From SYAN01 sp964406345 (GTDB lineage: Bacteria; Actinomycetota; Actinomycetes; Nanopelagicales; Nanopelagicaceae): DNA of 64,000 bases. This document shows positions 34,289 through 43,963 of the stretch, piece by piece. The notes under the pieces are model-generated. The model did no database searches. It was not told where the DNA came from and worked only from the letters and a program-made list of their open reading frames with translations. The position numbers were made by a program, and so were the translations under genes. Location: positions 3,428 through 67,427 of the forward strand of contig CAYORK010000003.1 in assembly GCA_964406345.1 (NCBI GenBank), in the 5' to 3' direction. The stretch's first letter is position 1. Each line of letters starts with the position of its first letter.

Positions 34289-35913
34289 CTCCGTTCCCCA
34301 CTTTCATGGACCGTCAGTGGCGCAGTCGTGGACTTCAATTCTCCGTCAACGAGCCACTCTTCGATCCGCACCAACCAATGATCATCACTCGATGGGAAGT
34401 CCTCGCGCCAATGCGAGCCACGACTCTCCTCTCGTTTCAGCGCCGCCTCGACGATCGCCTCTGCAAGAAGGAGGAGATTGGTCGTCTCCCATGAGGCGGT
34501 ATGGGCATCGCTCGATGCAAGGGATCTGATCGAAATCAGCTCTTCCTTCGCTTTGGTCAGACTCTCTTTACTTCGAACCACACCTGCGCCACGACTCATC
34601 GCTTCTTGGATCCTGCGCCGTGCCGATGCATCGATGAGGATCGCCTTCCTTCGATCAGGGGCTACCTTCTTATCTCGCCGGATCGAGATCGCGATATCGA
34701 AGGCGATACGCGCTCCGAATACCAATCCCTCGAGTAGCGAGTTGGATGCGAGGCGATTAGCACCATGGGCTCCAGTGCAGGCGGTCTCGCCACATGCATA
34801 GAGACCTGGGACAGTACTTCGACCGTTGAGATCGACGCGGATCCCACCAGATGCGTAGTGAGATGCCGGAGCGACGGGAATCAGATCCTTCGTCGGATCG
34901 ATGCCGTGTTCGATACACGAGTGATAGATGGTGGGGAAGCGTTCATTGAAATTCATGATTCCACGTGCGTCAAGGAAGACATGATCGAGATCATGCTTTC
35001 GCATCTGTCTCTCGATCTCCTTCGCCACCACATCTCGAGGTGCGAGATCGGCGAGTGGATGGGCACCCGCCATGAATCGCTCACCTAGGTGATTGACGAG
35101 GAAAGCACCTTCACCTCGCACTGCTTCACTGATCAGTGGCTGCTGTCCCTTCGATCCCTCACCAAGGAAGAGGACAGTGGGGTGGAATTGGATGAACTCG
35201 ACATCAGCGACCCGTGCACCGGCGCGGAGTGCGAGTGCGACACCGTCGCCAGTCGAGACTGATGGGTTAGTGGTCTGAGCGAAAACTTGTCCGAGACCAC
35301 CCGTTGCGATGACGACGGCACCTGCTTCTATCTGTCCGACACCATCTCGACTTCCCTCACCGATCACATGGAGCGTCACGCCTGCGATCTCTCCTTCATC
35401 AGAGAGAAGAGCATCCAAGACGAGTGCATGTTCGATCACTTCGATTCCCTTGTCATCACGGACTGCAGCAAGAAGTGCACGTGAGACCTCGAGACCCGTG
35501 GCATCACCACCTGCATGAAGGATTCGATTTCGAAGATGCCCACCCTCACGAGTGAGTGCGATCTCTCCGGTGACCGATCTATCGAAGACAGCACCACGTG
35601 CGATGAGTCGACGAACTGCTTCCGGGCCTTCGGTAACCAAGACCTCAACGGCGCTTGGATCACACAGCCCTGCACCCGCAGTGAGCGTGTCCTCTTTATG
35701 TGCTGCCGGCGAATCACCTGGCCCTAAGGCTGCGGCGATACCACCTTGAGCCCACTTCGTCGATCCCTCATCGATATTGGCTTTCGTCACAAGAACGACC
35801 GAGAGATTATGAGAGCGGATCTGAAGCGCAGTAGTCAGTCCTGCGACACCGGAACCAACGACGATGACATCACACTTCATACTCCAACCAGGAGCCGGGG
35901 CAAGAAGTCTCAC
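34282..35913 (-). CDS. nadB: L-aspartate oxidase
   Basis: This FAD enzyme oxidises aspartate to iminoaspartate for NAD synthesis. It has the Rossmann motif CDVIVVGSGVAGLTTAL, then STKWAQGGIAAALG, REGGHLRNRILHAGGDATG, VEFIQFHPT, the active-site Arg and His in SEAVRGEGAFLVNHLGERFM and HYASGGIRVDLNGRS, and ACTGAHGANRLASNSLLEGLVFG. I place the start at the GTG at 35913 (VRLLAPAPGWSMKCD), since actinobacterial NadB proteins begin with a similar APAPGW stretch. This start overlaps the panC stop as GTGA. Confidence 0.95.
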   Translation of the reverse strand: MRLLAPAPGWSMKCDVIVVGSGVAGLTTALQIRSHNLSVVLVTKANIDEGSTKWAQGGIAAALGPGDSPAAHKEDTLTAGAGLCDPSAVEVLVTEGPEAVRRLIARGAVFDRSVTGEIALTREGGHLRNRILHAGGDATGLEVSRALLAAVRDDKGIEVIEHALVLDALLSDEGEIAGVTLHVIGEGSRDGVGQIEAGAVVIATGGLGQVFAQTTNPSVSTGDGVALALRAGARVADVEFIQFHPTVLFLGEGSKGQQPLISEAVRGEGAFLVNHLGERFMAGAHPLADLAPRDVVAKEIERQMRKHDLDHVFLDARGIMNFNERFPTIYHSCIEHGIDPTKDLIPVAPASHYASGGIRVDLNGRSTVPGLYACGETACTGAHGANRLASNSLLEGLVFGARIAFDIAISIRRDKKVAPDRRKAILIDASARRRIQEAMSRGAGVVRSKESLTKAKEELISIRSLASSDAHTASWETTNLLLLAEAIVEAALKREESRGSHWREDFPSSDDHWLVRIEEWLVDGELKSTTAPLTVHESGERRW

Positions 35914-36728
35914 GATCGATCTCCTAAAGAGATCGTGTCGATCAAGCGGATTCCTTCGATCCATCCGGCGATCAGTGCACGAGGGTTGCTCTTCTTATCG
36001 CCATCTTTGATGATTTCGAAAGTCTCTTCATCAATGACCTCTGCATAATCGAGGGAGAAAGCCAGCTCACTTCGCAAGATCTCTTCCATCGTCTTCTTCG
36101 GAGTCGGCGAGTCCATCGCCGCAAGGAGTGCTCGATAGATGACCCTGGCACTCTCTCGACCTTCATCACTAAGTCTGCGATTGCGTGAGGAGAGCGCAAG
36201 ACCACTCTCATCACGAACTGTGGGATGAGTGATGATCTCGATTCCCATTCGCTTCGCTAGACCCTTGATCAAGAAGAGTTGCTGGAAGTCCTTCTCGCCG
36301 AAGATCGCGACATCTGGGCGCACGGATTCGAAGAGTCGCTTGACCACAGTCAAGACGCCATCAAAGTGTCCTGCGCGTGAAGCACCTTCAAGGATCGTTC
36401 CAATCACGCCCGAAGGGATTCGCTCTATCTCGCCTGGGTAGATCTCATCGACGCTAGGAGCCCAGATGAACTTTGCTCCGGCCGCTATGGCGAGCGCTCT
36501 ATCTGCCTCCAAAGTCTTCGGATACTTCTCAAGGTCAGCGGGATCCTCAAATTGCAAAGGGTTGACGAAGACGCTGACGATCACAGAGGAAGAGAGCGAT
36601 GCTGCATGGCGAATCAAAGCTGCATGTCCCTCGTGGAGTGCTCCCATCGTGGGAACGAAGATCACGGGCGCATCAAGGCGAGCGCGGAAGGTCTCTAACT
36701 CTGATTCGCGCTCAGATGTGGTGATCAT
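35910..36728 (-). CDS. panC: Pantothenate synthetase
   Basis: This enzyme joins pantoate and beta-alanine with ATP (272 aa). Nucleotidyltransferase-type motifs are VPTMGALHEGHAALIRHA (HxGH variant), SVFVNPLQFEDPADLEKYPKT, GEKDFQQLFLIKGLAKRM, and the KMSKS-like DESGLALSSRNRRLSDEGR. It is usually accompanied by panD in actinobacteria, but here nadB follows directly with a 4-base overlap and panD is absent from the cluster. Eighty bases separate it from folK, and AGGAAGAGAT precedes the ATG. Confidence 0.96.
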   Translation of the reverse strand: MITTSERESELETFRARLDAPVIFVPTMGALHEGHAALIRHAASLSSSVIVSVFVNPLQFEDPADLEKYPKTLEADRALAIAAGAKFIWAPSVDEIYPGEIERIPSGVIGTILEGASRAGHFDGVLTVVKRLFESVRPDVAIFGEKDFQQLFLIKGLAKRMGIEIITHPTVRDESGLALSSRNRRLSDEGRESARVIYRALLAAMDSPTPKKTMEEILRSELAFSLDYAEVIDEETFEIIKDGDKKSNPRALIAGWIEGIRLIDTISLGDRS

Positions 36729-36808
36729 GGCTATCTCTTCCTGCTCCAGTCCGTGGCGGTACCGGGCAATCCCTCAGACGAGTGAGAGGGATAAGGATAG
36801 ACCTCTTC

Positions 36809-37258
36809 TTACCAGCCGTTTGCGGCGATAATCTCGCCAAGGCTCCCGTGACCTACGAGTACACCCTCCGGGTCCACCTCGAACCAAGGAGTGATCACGA
36901 AGTGGCGTTGATGTGCTCGCGGATGGGGAAGTGTGAGCGAAGGCGATGAATGAGTCATACCTTCGTAATCGATGAGATCGAGGTCGATCGTCCTCGGCGC
37001 GTTGGGAACGGTACGCACGCGATCAAGTTCGGATTCGACACGTAACAGCTCCGACATCAACTCCTCCGGAGATAACTCCGTATCGGCCAGGAGTACACCA
37101 TTGAGGTAATCACCTTGCTCAGGTCCGCCGACAGGTTCACTCTCTATCAATGTTGAGATAGCTCCGATATTGAGATGCTCTCTGAGCAGCTCAATCGCGC
37201 GATCAATGTAACTCCGACGATCTCCTAGGTTCGAGCCGACTGCGATCACGACTCTCAT
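36809..37258 (-). CDS. folK: 2-Amino-4-hydroxy-6-hydroxymethyldihydropteridine pyrophosphokinase
   Basis: HPPK transfers pyrophosphate from ATP to the pterin before dihydropteroate synthesis (149 aa). Landmarks are the start VVIAVGSNLGDRRSYI, the pterin-binding loop around EPVGGPEQGDYLNGVLLADT, RVRTVPNAPRTIDLDLIDYEG (signature with metal Asp residues), and LPHPRAHQRHFVITPWFEVDP. It overlaps folB by four bases, completing folE-folP-folB-folK on one strand. Confidence 0.96.
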   Translation of the reverse strand: MRVVIAVGSNLGDRRSYIDRAIELLREHLNIGAISTLIESEPVGGPEQGDYLNGVLLADTELSPEELMSELLRVESELDRVRTVPNAPRTIDLDLIDYEGMTHSSPSLTLPHPRAHQRHFVITPWFEVDPEGVLVGHGSLGEIIAANGW

Positions 37259-37614
37259 CGTCGAATGGTCACCGAGATGTCCTTAAGGTCGATCCCAACC
37301 GGTGCGTTCGGCTTATGGACCGTCACCTCGATAGCATCAAGGGCGTCGAGGGAGAACTCTGACTTCACTCTCTCCGCGATCACTTCAGCAAGACGCTCAA
37401 TGAGATTGAATGAACCAGTCTCAATCAACTCTTTGACTCTGATGGCGACTTTGCCATAGTCGATCGTCGATTCGATGTGATCACCCTTGCCGGCGCTTGA
37501 GAGATCAGCCGTGATCCGGATATCGACGAAGAACTCCTGACCATTCTTCTTCTCATGCTCGAAGAGGCCGTGATAACCGAAGCCACGGATACCGGTGATC
37601 GCTATCTCGTCCAT
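37255..37614 (-). CDS. folB: Dihydroneopterin aldolase
   Basis: This 119-aa enzyme is a tunnel-fold protein that cleaves dihydroneopterin to hydroxymethyldihydropterin. The typical start IAITGIRGFGYHGLFEHEKKNGQEFFVDI contains the conserved Tyr-His-Gly and Glu; STIDYGKVA, LIERLAEVIAE and VTVHKPNAPV with the catalytic Lys follow. It overlaps folP by 13 bases and folK by 4 bases. Confidence 0.96.
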   Translation of the reverse strand: MDEIAITGIRGFGYHGLFEHEKKNGQEFFVDIRITADLSSAGKGDHIESTIDYGKVAIRVKELIETGSFNLIERLAEVIAERVKSEFSLDALDAIEVTVHKPNAPVGIDLKDISVTIRR

Positions 37615-38396
37615 CGCTCCACGACCTTGATCGCATCCTTATGTGCCTTGACGCTATGGGTTCGAACACCCCAAACCCCTTCACGCGCCAACATCGTCGT
37701 CACTGCGATCGAGGCGAACTCTCGATCATCTGTGGTCGCACCAGCGAGAAGTTCACCGAGGAATCTCTTTCGCGAAGCCCCGACAAGGAGAGGGAATCCT
37801 AGGAGTGCGATCCGATCCAAACCTTGCAGGAGCTGCCAATTGTGTTCTGGCTCCTTCGCGAAGCCAAGACCAGGATCGATGATCATCTGATCCGGATCGA
37901 CCCCTTCGGTGACCAAGACTTCAGTTCGTGTCGCAAGTTCGCGCCGGACATCACTGACCACATCCTTATATGTGGCCAACTCCGCCATCTTCTCGGAGTG
38001 TGCACGCCAATGCATCACCACATATTGCACTTGAGGATTACTGGCAATCACCGAGGACATCTGTGGATCTGCGAGACCACCACTGACATCATTGACATAT
38101 CGAGCTCCGGCCTTGATCGCCTCACTCGCCACTTTCGATCGCATGGTGTCGACGCTCACCACCGCACCCAACCTGACGATCTCCGTGATGACCGGAATGA
38201 CGCGTCGCAATTCCTCATCCTCATCGACTCTCGTAGCGCCTGGTCTCGTGCTCTCACCACCGACATCGATGATGTCGACGCCTTCGGAGATCATCTCCTC
38301 AGCGCGCTTGATCGCATCAGGAAGAGCGAGATGCCGCCCACCATCTGCGAAGGAATCCGGTGTGACATTGAGGATTCCCATCACGAGCGTGGTCAT
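37602..38396 (-). CDS. folP: Dihydropteroate synthase
   Basis: This TIM-barrel enzyme (264 aa) joins the pterin pyrophosphate with p-aminobenzoate and is the sulfonamide target. Signatures are MGILNVTPDSFADGG, DIIDVGGESTRPGATRVDEDEEL, VSVDTMRSKVASEAIKAGARYVNDVSGG, DPGLGFAKEPEHNWQLL, LLVGASRKRFLGELL and the C-terminal VRTHSVKAHKDAIKV. Its ATG at 38396 directly abuts the folE stop. Confidence 0.97.
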   Translation of the reverse strand: MTTLVMGILNVTPDSFADGGRHLALPDAIKRAEEMISEGVDIIDVGGESTRPGATRVDEDEELRRVIPVITEIVRLGAVVSVDTMRSKVASEAIKAGARYVNDVSGGLADPQMSSVIASNPQVQYVVMHWRAHSEKMAELATYKDVVSDVRRELATRTEVLVTEGVDPDQMIIDPGLGFAKEPEHNWQLLQGLDRIALLGFPLLVGASRKRFLGELLAGATTDDREFASIAVTTMLAREGVWGVRTHSVKAHKDAIKVVERWTR

Positions 38397-39023
38397 CTAT
38401 CCCCGATCACGCGATTGGATCAGCGACATCGCCTCTGCTCTCGTCGCTGGGTTATGGAGGATGCCACGGACCGCACTGGTGACCGTCCGCGCCTCTGGCT
38501 TTCGAACTCCGCGCATCGACATACAAAGGTGTTCGCAATCCAAGATCACGATGGCTCCCGCTGCTCCAAGGATCTCCATCAATGAGTCTGCAACCTGCGT
38601 CGTAAGGCGCTCTTGTACTTGTGGTCGCTTCGCAAAGAGATCGACAAGTCGTGCCAACTTCGACAATCCTGTGATGCGACCACTCTCTCCGGGGATATAG
38701 CCGATATGCGCGACGCCATGGAATGGAGTGAGGTGATGCTCGCAATGCGAGTAGACCTCGATATCTCGCACGATGACGAGTTCCCGATGTCCCGCATCGA
38801 AAGTCACTTGCAGGATCTCGCGTGGATCCTGATAGAGGCCGGCGAAGTTCTCAGCGAGCGCCTTCGCTACCCGACGTGGGGTGTCGCGAAGTCCGTCGCG
38901 CTCGATGTCCTCACCGAGCGCTAGAAGAAGTTCCTTCACTGCGCGTTCTGCTCGATCGAAGTCGAATTCGCCCTTCGCCCGCCCGTCATCGGGCTCCATC
39001 GAGACGTGATTGATCTCGGTCAT
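38397..39023 (-). CDS. folE: GTP cyclohydrolase I
   Basis: This is the first enzyme of folate synthesis (208 aa, FolE1 type). Zinc ligands and the catalytic region are visible in VYSHCEHHLTPFHGVAHIGYIP (Cys-x-x-His) and VILDCEHLCMSMRGVRKPEARTVT (second Cys), with GLSKLARLVDLFAKRPQVQERLT between them. The gene lies four bases after ftsH, so the folate set is part of the ftsH transcript. Actinobacteria commonly show the same ftsH-folE-folP-folB-folK order. Confidence 0.97.
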   Translation of the reverse strand: MTEINHVSMEPDDGRAKGEFDFDRAERAVKELLLALGEDIERDGLRDTPRRVAKALAENFAGLYQDPREILQVTFDAGHRELVIVRDIEVYSHCEHHLTPFHGVAHIGYIPGESGRITGLSKLARLVDLFAKRPQVQERLTTQVADSLMEILGAAGAIVILDCEHLCMSMRGVRKPEARTVTSAVRGILHNPATRAEAMSLIQSRDRG

Positions 39024-39027
39024 CCGT

Positions 39028-41118
39028 TCACTCGCCCTTTGGGGCAGCCTTCTTGCTTCTACGTTTTGGTTTCTCTTCCTCTGTGATCACTTCTTCTGTT
39101 TCATTCGTTCGAACCGGGATTGCAACCGGTGGAAGTGATGAGGGTTTGCGCGCACTCGATCCAGTCCACGCACTACGGGGCTCCGGACCTCTCACCTCAG
39201 CAAAGATGGTTGCGATCTCTTCCTTGCCAAGGGTCTCCTTCTCAAGAAGTTCGATGACAAGTCGATCGAGAGTCGCTCGATTCTCCACCAAGATGTCGAA
39301 GGCCTCTTGGTGAGCGTTCTCGATCAAAGTGCGGATCTCCTGATCGACGGCACCAGCGATGGCCTCGGAGTAATCGCGTTGATGTCCGTAGTCACGTCCC
39401 AAGAATGGTGCAGCATCGCTGCTGCCGAGTTTGATCGCACCTAACTTCTCGGTCATCCCGTATTGCGTCACCATCGCACGAGCAAGCGTGGTCGCCTTCT
39501 CGATGTCATTGGCTGCACCAGTCGTCGGATCATGGAAGACGAGCTCCTCTGCCGCTCTTCCACCCATCGTGTACGCGAGTTGGTCAAGCATCTGATTGCG
39601 CGTGACCGAGTACTTATCCTCATCGGGAAGCACCATGGTGTAACCGAGCGCATGACCTCTCGGCATGATCGTGACCTTATGGACTGGATCGGTATGAGGA
39701 AGTGCATGTGCGACGAGTGCATGTCCGCCCTCGTGGTAAGCAGTGACACGACGTTCTTCATCGCTCATCAATCTGCTCTTGCGCTGTGGCCCCGCCATCA
39801 CTCGATCGATTGCCTCATCAACTGCGGCGTTGTCGATTACCTTGAGATTGTTGCGAGCGCTCAGTAGCGCAGCTTCATTGAGGACATTCGCGAGATCGGC
39901 ACCAGTAAAGCCTGGCGTGCGACGTGCGAAGGCTTTGATGTCGACATCTTCACTCAGTGGCTTGCCCTTTGCATGCACAGCAAGTATCGCTTCGCGTCCC
40001 TTGAGGTCAGGGCGCTCGATAGCGATCTGACGATCGAATCTTCCGGGGCGTAGAAGGGCAGGATCGAGGATGTCGGGACGATTCGTAGCGGCGATGAGGA
40101 CCACACCACCATTCGCCTCGAATCCATCCATCTCGACAAGCAATTGATTGAGGGTCTGCTCGCGTTCATCGTGTCCGCCACCCATGCCTGCACCACGGTG
40201 ACGTCCGACAGCATCGATCTCGTCGACGAAGATGATCGCGGGAGCGTGCTCCTTCGCTTGGTTGAAGAGATCGCGCACTCGCGCCGCACCTACACCGACG
40301 AACATCTCGACGAAATCGGAACCAGAGATCGAATAGAAAGGAACCTTCGCTTCGCCAGCGACAGCGCGAGCAAGAAGAGTCTTTCCAGTTCCAGGTGGGC
40401 CATAGAGAAGGACACCCTTAGGGATCTTGGCGCCGATCTCTTGATACTTCTTCGGGTCGGCGAGGAAGTCCTTGATCTCCTTCAATTCCGCGACTGCCTC
40501 GTCTGCTCCGGCTACATCGGCGAAAGTCGTCTTCGGTGAATCAGGAGATTGCAGCCTTGCGCGCGAACGACCGAATGAGAAGACCCGTGATCCGCCTTGT
40601 GCTCGCGAGAGCAAGAAGAAGAGCAGAAAGGCGATGAGCAAGAAGGGTAGGAGTGAGAAGAGGAAGGTGAGGAAGAGATTCTGTGACGGAACCTCTACAT
40701 CCCACGGTTTCGGCGGTGGGTTACTAGTGAGAAGTTCAACGATCAGTGGCTCTTGGCCAGTGACATAGGAAGCTTCGACTTTGGTCGCACCGTCGATCGC
40801 CTCGCCTGGCTTGAGCACAGCACGGATCAATTGATCACGATCGACGATCGTCGCTGACTCAACCTCACTTTGAGAGATCGCAGCGAGAAGCGCGGAGGTC
40901 TCTACTCGAGTGAAGCCATCGTTGGATGATGAGACCCTGCCGACGATCGAGACCACGAAGATGCCAAGGATGATCCAGAAGAGTGGACGGCGGAGGAATG
41001 AACGTGCGCGGGCCGGCACTGGCATGGGATTCGAACGCTTCGTCGAATTCTTCTCAGGCTTATCGGCCTTATCCGCCTTCTTTGCCTTCTTCGGCTTGAG
41101 ATTCTTCTTCTCGCTCAT
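39028..41118 (-). CDS. ftsH: ATP-dependent zinc metalloprotease FtsH
   Basis: This membrane-anchored AAA protease (696 aa) has a Lys-rich cytosolic N-terminus, a first helix at about residues 44-62, a periplasmic domain, and a second helix at about 145-170. The AAA module has GVLLYGPPGTGKTLLARAVAGEA, IIFVDEIDAVGRHRG and the SRH region ATNRPDILDPALLRPGRFDR. The protease site is VTAYHEGGHALVAH with a distal Asp in EKATTLARAMVTQYGM. The C-terminus is a charged KRRSKKAA tail. Hpt lies 15 bases upstream and folE follows. Confidence 0.98.
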   Translation of the reverse strand: MSEKKNLKPKKAKKADKADKPEKNSTKRSNPMPVPARARSFLRRPLFWIILGIFVVSIVGRVSSSNDGFTRVETSALLAAISQSEVESATIVDRDQLIRAVLKPGEAIDGATKVEASYVTGQEPLIVELLTSNPPPKPWDVEVPSQNLFLTFLFSLLPFLLIAFLLFFLLSRAQGGSRVFSFGRSRARLQSPDSPKTTFADVAGADEAVAELKEIKDFLADPKKYQEIGAKIPKGVLLYGPPGTGKTLLARAVAGEAKVPFYSISGSDFVEMFVGVGAARVRDLFNQAKEHAPAIIFVDEIDAVGRHRGAGMGGGHDEREQTLNQLLVEMDGFEANGGVVLIAATNRPDILDPALLRPGRFDRQIAIERPDLKGREAILAVHAKGKPLSEDVDIKAFARRTPGFTGADLANVLNEAALLSARNNLKVIDNAAVDEAIDRVMAGPQRKSRLMSDEERRVTAYHEGGHALVAHALPHTDPVHKVTIMPRGHALGYTMVLPDEDKYSVTRNQMLDQLAYTMGGRAAEELVFHDPTTGAANDIEKATTLARAMVTQYGMTEKLGAIKLGSSDAAPFLGRDYGHQRDYSEAIAGAVDQEIRTLIENAHQEAFDILVENRATLDRLVIELLEKETLGKEEIATIFAEVRGPEPRSAWTGSSARKPSSLPPVAIPVRTNETEEVITEEEKPKRRSKKAAPKGE

Positions 41119-41133
41119 GGGGTGGATGCGACC

Positions 41134-41685
41134 TTATGAGTACATGTGTTTGGCAAGGACGGCGATGAATGGGAGGTTTCGATATCGCTCATTGAAATCC
41201 AAGCCATATCCGATGACGAATTCGTTAGGGATGTCGAAACCGATGTACTTCGCGGTGATGTCGACCTTCGTCGCCTCCGGCTTTCGCAAGACGGTCAGGA
41301 TCTCGACGCTCTTCGCACCGCGCGACTCGAGATTCGCCTTGAGCCATGAGAGCGTCAAACCAGTATCGAGGATGTCCTCGACGATGAGGATCTCGCGCCC
41401 GGTGACATCTTGATCGAGGTCTTTGAGGATTCTCACCACGCCACTCGATTTCGTACCGGCGCCGTATGAGGAGACTGCCATCCAATCCATCTCGACATGG
41501 CGACCGATCATTCGCGCGAGGTCGGCCATCGCGATCGCGGCACCTTTGAGCACTCCGATCATCAAGAGGTCGCGTCCTTGGTAATCCTTCGTGACCTGAT
41601 CGGCTAGTTCTTGGAGACGACGCTGCAGGTCCTCCTCCGTGATGACGACACGATCGATCTCAGATTTCACTGACTCGAGATCCAA
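41134..41685 (-). CDS. hpt: Hypoxanthine phosphoribosyltransferase
   Basis: This purine-salvage enzyme (183 aa) has the PRTase PRPP loop REILIVEDILDTGLTLSWL, the pyrophosphate loop LLMIGVLKGAAIAMADL, and the purine-binding KYIGFDIPNEFVIGYGLDFNERYRNLPFIAVL. Its place between tilS and ftsH is the same as in many Gram-positive and actinobacterial genomes. AGGAGT precedes the ATG. Confidence 0.96.
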   Translation of the reverse strand: MDLESVKSEIDRVVITEEDLQRRLQELADQVTKDYQGRDLLMIGVLKGAAIAMADLARMIGRHVEMDWMAVSSYGAGTKSSGVVRILKDLDQDVTGREILIVEDILDTGLTLSWLKANLESRGAKSVEILTVLRKPEATKVDITAKYIGFDIPNEFVIGYGLDFNERYRNLPFIAVLAKHMYS

Positions 41686-41719
41686 AGGACTCCTCCTGAT
41701 TTCTTCGACAGACTCAAAC

Positions 41720-42706
41720 TCACTCAGTGCTCGACGTGGAGCCCCGCTGGGAGAGCGAAAGTCTGCCCGATTTTCGCTCCACCTTCACACCACCAGGAAG
41801 CGATGAGGGGCCTTGACCATGCCATTCGCTCACAAGGGCCTCAATCGGGGCGATGTGATCTGCGCTCAGCGAGCCAGGTGGCGCCCCATTGGCATAGATC
41901 GCCATTCGAAGGACCCGTGTTCGCACCGCTCGAGGAAGGTGTGCGAGGGATGTGACTTCGATATCTCGAGGATCGATGGTGGCGAAGAACTCCTCCGCGA
42001 GCGCATCCAGGGCATCGGCATCATCGCGAAGAAGGTCAGCAGAGCGCGACAGCGCATCCACGATGCCAGGGCCGATCTCTCGTTCCATCTCGACGAGAAG
42101 CCTGCGAGCGCGAACTCGCGTGAATCGATCGTCCTCGTTATGGGGATCGTGCCAGTAACCAAGACCGAGATCGTCACATGTCTGCATCGTCGTCGCGCGA
42201 TCGATACCAAGTAGTGGGCGAAGGAACATTCCCTTCTTCTCTGCCATTCCGGAGAGAGATCTCGTTCCCGATCCTCTCGCCAAACCTAAGAGAACACTCT
42301 CTGCCTGATCGTTCTTGGTATGTCCAAGGAGAATGAGATCGATACCGTTTCGTTTCGCATACTCTTCCAATGCACCATAGCGAGCACGACGCGCAGAACT
42401 CTCGAGACCATCGGTAATCTCAACATCGACTTCAAGGATCACCACCTGCTCGATACCGGCTCGGTGCAGAGTCTCCTTCGCTTCGCGCGCGATCTGATCA
42501 CTTCCGGCTTGTAGTCGATGATCGACGATAAGAGCTGTGAGTTGATGTGCACCCTCATCCGATTCCAGCTTCGTCGCGATCGCAAGGGCTAAGGAGTCAG
42601 CGCCACCGGAGACTGCGATCCCGATCTTCGAACCAGGCTCGCGCTCCAGGAGAGCGCTACGCACCGCGCTTCTTACCTGAGCGAGCGCCCTTGATTCCGA
42701 ATTCAC
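41720..42706 (-). CDS. tilS: tRNA(Ile)-lysidine synthetase
   Basis: This ATP-dependent enzyme (328 aa) modifies the CAU anticodon of tRNA-Ile2. The PP-loop motif is IGIAVSGGADSLALAIA (SGGxDS, about residues 30-37), followed by LIVDHRLQAGS, ILLGHTKNDQAESVLLGLARGSG, the LRPLLGI segment and YWHDPHNEDDRFTRVRAR. The C-terminal domain is short. In most actinobacteria dacB sits directly upstream of tilS; here an NlpC/P60 gene and five further genes intervene. Confidence 0.95.
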   Translation of the reverse strand: MNSESRALAQVRSAVRSALLEREPGSKIGIAVSGGADSLALAIATKLESDEGAHQLTALIVDHRLQAGSDQIAREAKETLHRAGIEQVVILEVDVEITDGLESSARRARYGALEEYAKRNGIDLILLGHTKNDQAESVLLGLARGSGTRSLSGMAEKKGMFLRPLLGIDRATTMQTCDDLGLGYWHDPHNEDDRFTRVRARRLLVEMEREIGPGIVDALSRSADLLRDDADALDALAEEFFATIDPRDIEVTSLAHLPRAVRTRVLRMAIYANGAPPGSLSADHIAPIEALVSEWHGQGPSSLPGGVKVERKSGRLSLSQRGSTSSTE

Positions 42707-42715
42707 ACCCGAAGG

Positions 42716-43921
42716 TTAGACCCGGCCTCCATAAGGCATAAGGCCTGGCATCGAGTACATACTCGAGTAGCGAAGACCCTTCTCTCGGGATCGTGCTTCC
42801 CAAACCATTCCATCTCCGGCATAGATGGAGATGTGGTGGATGGTGTTGACGGTTCCTTTGTAGGAGTAGAAGAGAAGATCGCCAGGTTCGAGTTGGCTCA
42901 ATGGGATGCGTTTGGTGTAGCCCCAATAGAGCGAAGAGTTGAGTCGATCCCAGTTCGGCCAGCCAAGTCCTGCGCTGCGATATGCGGCATAGACCAAACC
43001 AGAGCAATCGAAGGCATTGGGGCCTTCATCTCCCCATACATATGGCTTCTTCGCAAGGACTTGTCTCTTGGCGAACTCGACCGCTCTCAGTCGTTGTTCC
43101 ACACTCGTCCTAACAGTGGCGCGACCAGAGAAACCATCATCGGTCCAGACCTTCGACTGATTCGGAGTCCGTGTCGCTCGTCGAGAATTCTCTTCTTCAA
43201 GGAGAGCGAGTTGTCGCTGCTGCTCAAGAGTGACACGCACTCTTCGCGCTGATGAGAGTTCCTTCGCAAGTTGGTCTTGGACCTTCTGCAACTTATCGAC
43301 TTCAGCCTGTTGCTCCGCCTCGGCCGCTTCTGCTTCCTTCTTGGTCTCTTCGACTTTAGCGGTCGCTATCTCCTGTTGGAGTTTGGTCGCGTCGGCCTCT
43401 TCCTTCGCTCCCTCTGCGACTGCCTCTGCGAACTTGTAACGTGTCAATGCCGTCTTGTTGTTCTTGCCCAGCGAATCAAGGACTGCATAACGATCCATAA
43501 GATCCTGCGGGCCATCTGCCTTCAAGAGCGAATCGAGGTCAGTGAAGCCGCCGCCCATGATGTAGGCATTGCTTGCAAGGCGACCGATCTGATTGTGTGT
43601 GGCAGTAACTGCCGCCACTGCTTCGCGATAGTGCTTGGCGGCTGCGTTCGCCTTCTTCGTCGCAACTGTGAGATCCGCACGGGCCTTGGCATAACGAGCT
43701 TGAGCTGCATCTGCGATCGCCGTCAATTGCTTGAGCGTCTTGGTCGCTGCGCTGAGCCTTGCTCGCGCCTTGTCAGCAGCAGCCTTCTTCGCCGCTTCCT
43801 TCTCTTTAGCCTCGCGAATCTCCTTCAAGGTCGGCTTGGGAGTATTCGCAATCGCGGGCGCGGATATAGGAAGGAGGAGCGGGATGATCGCTACGAACGC
43901 GATCCAACGGCGAGATCTCAC
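42716..43921 (-). CDS. Secreted NlpC/P60 peptidoglycan hydrolase with coiled-coil N-terminus
   Basis: This cell-wall endopeptidase of the RipA type starts, by my choice, at the GTG at 43921 (VRSRRWIAFVAIIPLLLPISAPAIA signal peptide, preceded by GGGAG). Residues about 25-235 form a long Ala/Lys/Glu-rich coiled coil (KEAAKKAAADKARARL..., EETKKEAEAAEAEQQAEVDKLQ). The C-terminal NlpC/P60 domain has the catalytic Cys in NAFDCSGLVYAAY, His in IHHISIYAGDG, and PGDLLFYSYKG between them. It is expected to cut peptide stems during division, held inactive by the coiled coil. Nine bases separate it from tilS. Confidence 0.92.
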   Translation of the reverse strand: MRSRRWIAFVAIIPLLLPISAPAIANTPKPTLKEIREAKEKEAAKKAAADKARARLSAATKTLKQLTAIADAAQARYAKARADLTVATKKANAAAKHYREAVAAVTATHNQIGRLASNAYIMGGGFTDLDSLLKADGPQDLMDRYAVLDSLGKNNKTALTRYKFAEAVAEGAKEEADATKLQQEIATAKVEETKKEAEAAEAEQQAEVDKLQKVQDQLAKELSSARRVRVTLEQQRQLALLEEENSRRATRTPNQSKVWTDDGFSGRATVRTSVEQRLRAVEFAKRQVLAKKPYVWGDEGPNAFDCSGLVYAAYRSAGLGWPNWDRLNSSLYWGYTKRIPLSQLEPGDLLFYSYKGTVNTIHHISIYAGDGMVWEARSREKGLRYSSMYSMPGLMPYGGRV

Positions 43922-43963
43922 ATACGCTCCCTGGGGAATTGAGGAGTGGACAGGAGCCAAGGA

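Noticed and set aside
36769..36792. Hairpin ATCCCTC/GAGGGAT between folK and panC as a terminator
   Set aside because: The 7-bp stem is real, but no T tract follows on the minus strand and the surrounding genes lie on one strand as a likely operon.
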